Shown: in pieces, positions 6,083 through 6,083 of the stretch
Layout of the letters: the number at the start of each line of letters is the position of its first letter
Position numbering within the stretch: the first letter of the stretch is position 1
NCBI GenBank assembly: GCA_946614075.1
Contig: CAMOGO010000081.1
Location: 1 to 6,083, forward strand
Source of the DNA: an uncultured Lachnospiraceae bacterium
GTDB lineage: Bacteria; Bacillota_A; Clostridia; Lachnospirales; Lachnospiraceae
DNA: 6,083 nt
Direction of reading: 5' to 3'
Notes under the pieces: generated by a model
Database searches by the model: none
Told to the model about the DNA's origin: nothing
What the model saw: only the letters and a program-made list of their open reading frames with translations
Program-made: the position numbers and the translations under genes

Positions 6083-6083
6083 G

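Overview
All five protein-coding genes in this window lie on the minus strand. The base composition is GC-rich with strong G/C preference at third codon positions. The gene content is a secreted M16C-type metallopeptidase, a DltB/AlgI-type MBOAT acyltransferase ending in the FIYFQF tail I associate with clostridial members, an SGNH protein with a BspA-like leucine-rich tail, a Firmicutes-type GH2 enzyme and a GNAT. Together with purine-rich Shine-Dalgarno sites, this suggests a gut-type Clostridia, probably a higher-GC Lachnospiraceae. The taxonomic call is an inference from protein style, not from a marker gene.

Layout in the direction of transcription, from right to left. The window opens inside an MBOAT acyltransferase gene (6082 to 5270; N-terminal part off the right edge). 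A 99-bp junction follows, built from short tandem repeats: a 25-bp periodic array plus a perfect 14-bp duplication. Next is a membrane-anchored SGNH/GDSL-type protein with a leucine-rich C-terminal domain (5170 to 3584). Only 15 bp separate it from a complete cytoplasmic GH2 beta-galactosidase-type glycosidase (3568 to 1178). After 76 bp comes a small GNAT acetyltransferase (1101 to 610), whose stop codon sits inside a clear intrinsic terminator (about 590-617). I see no terminator between the first four genes, so they look like one transcript.

A second transcription unit begins right after this terminator. It has a good sigma-A-type promoter (TTGAAG, 17 bp, TATAAT), an untranslated leader with an imperfect hairpin, and a strong ribosome binding site. 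It encodes the N-terminal 155 residues of an exported M16 (insulinase/PreP-like) zinc peptidase, which runs off the left edge. Between signal peptide and protease domain lie ten exact copies of the pentapeptide METEA, whose DNA copies differ only at synonymous sites.

Likely joint function (inference). MBOAT plus an extracytoplasmic SGNH protein is the usual two-part arrangement for moving acyl groups, typically acetyl, across the membrane onto a cell-surface or secreted polymer. The LRR tail may hold the SGNH enzyme at the surface or bind the polymer. The GH2 enzyme has no signal peptide and should act on an imported beta-galactoside or related glycoside in the cytoplasm, so its link to the acylation pair is positional only. 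The most unusual features are the METEA minisatellite, the periodic AAAGGC repeats in the MBOAT-SGNH junction, and the SGNH-LRR fusion.
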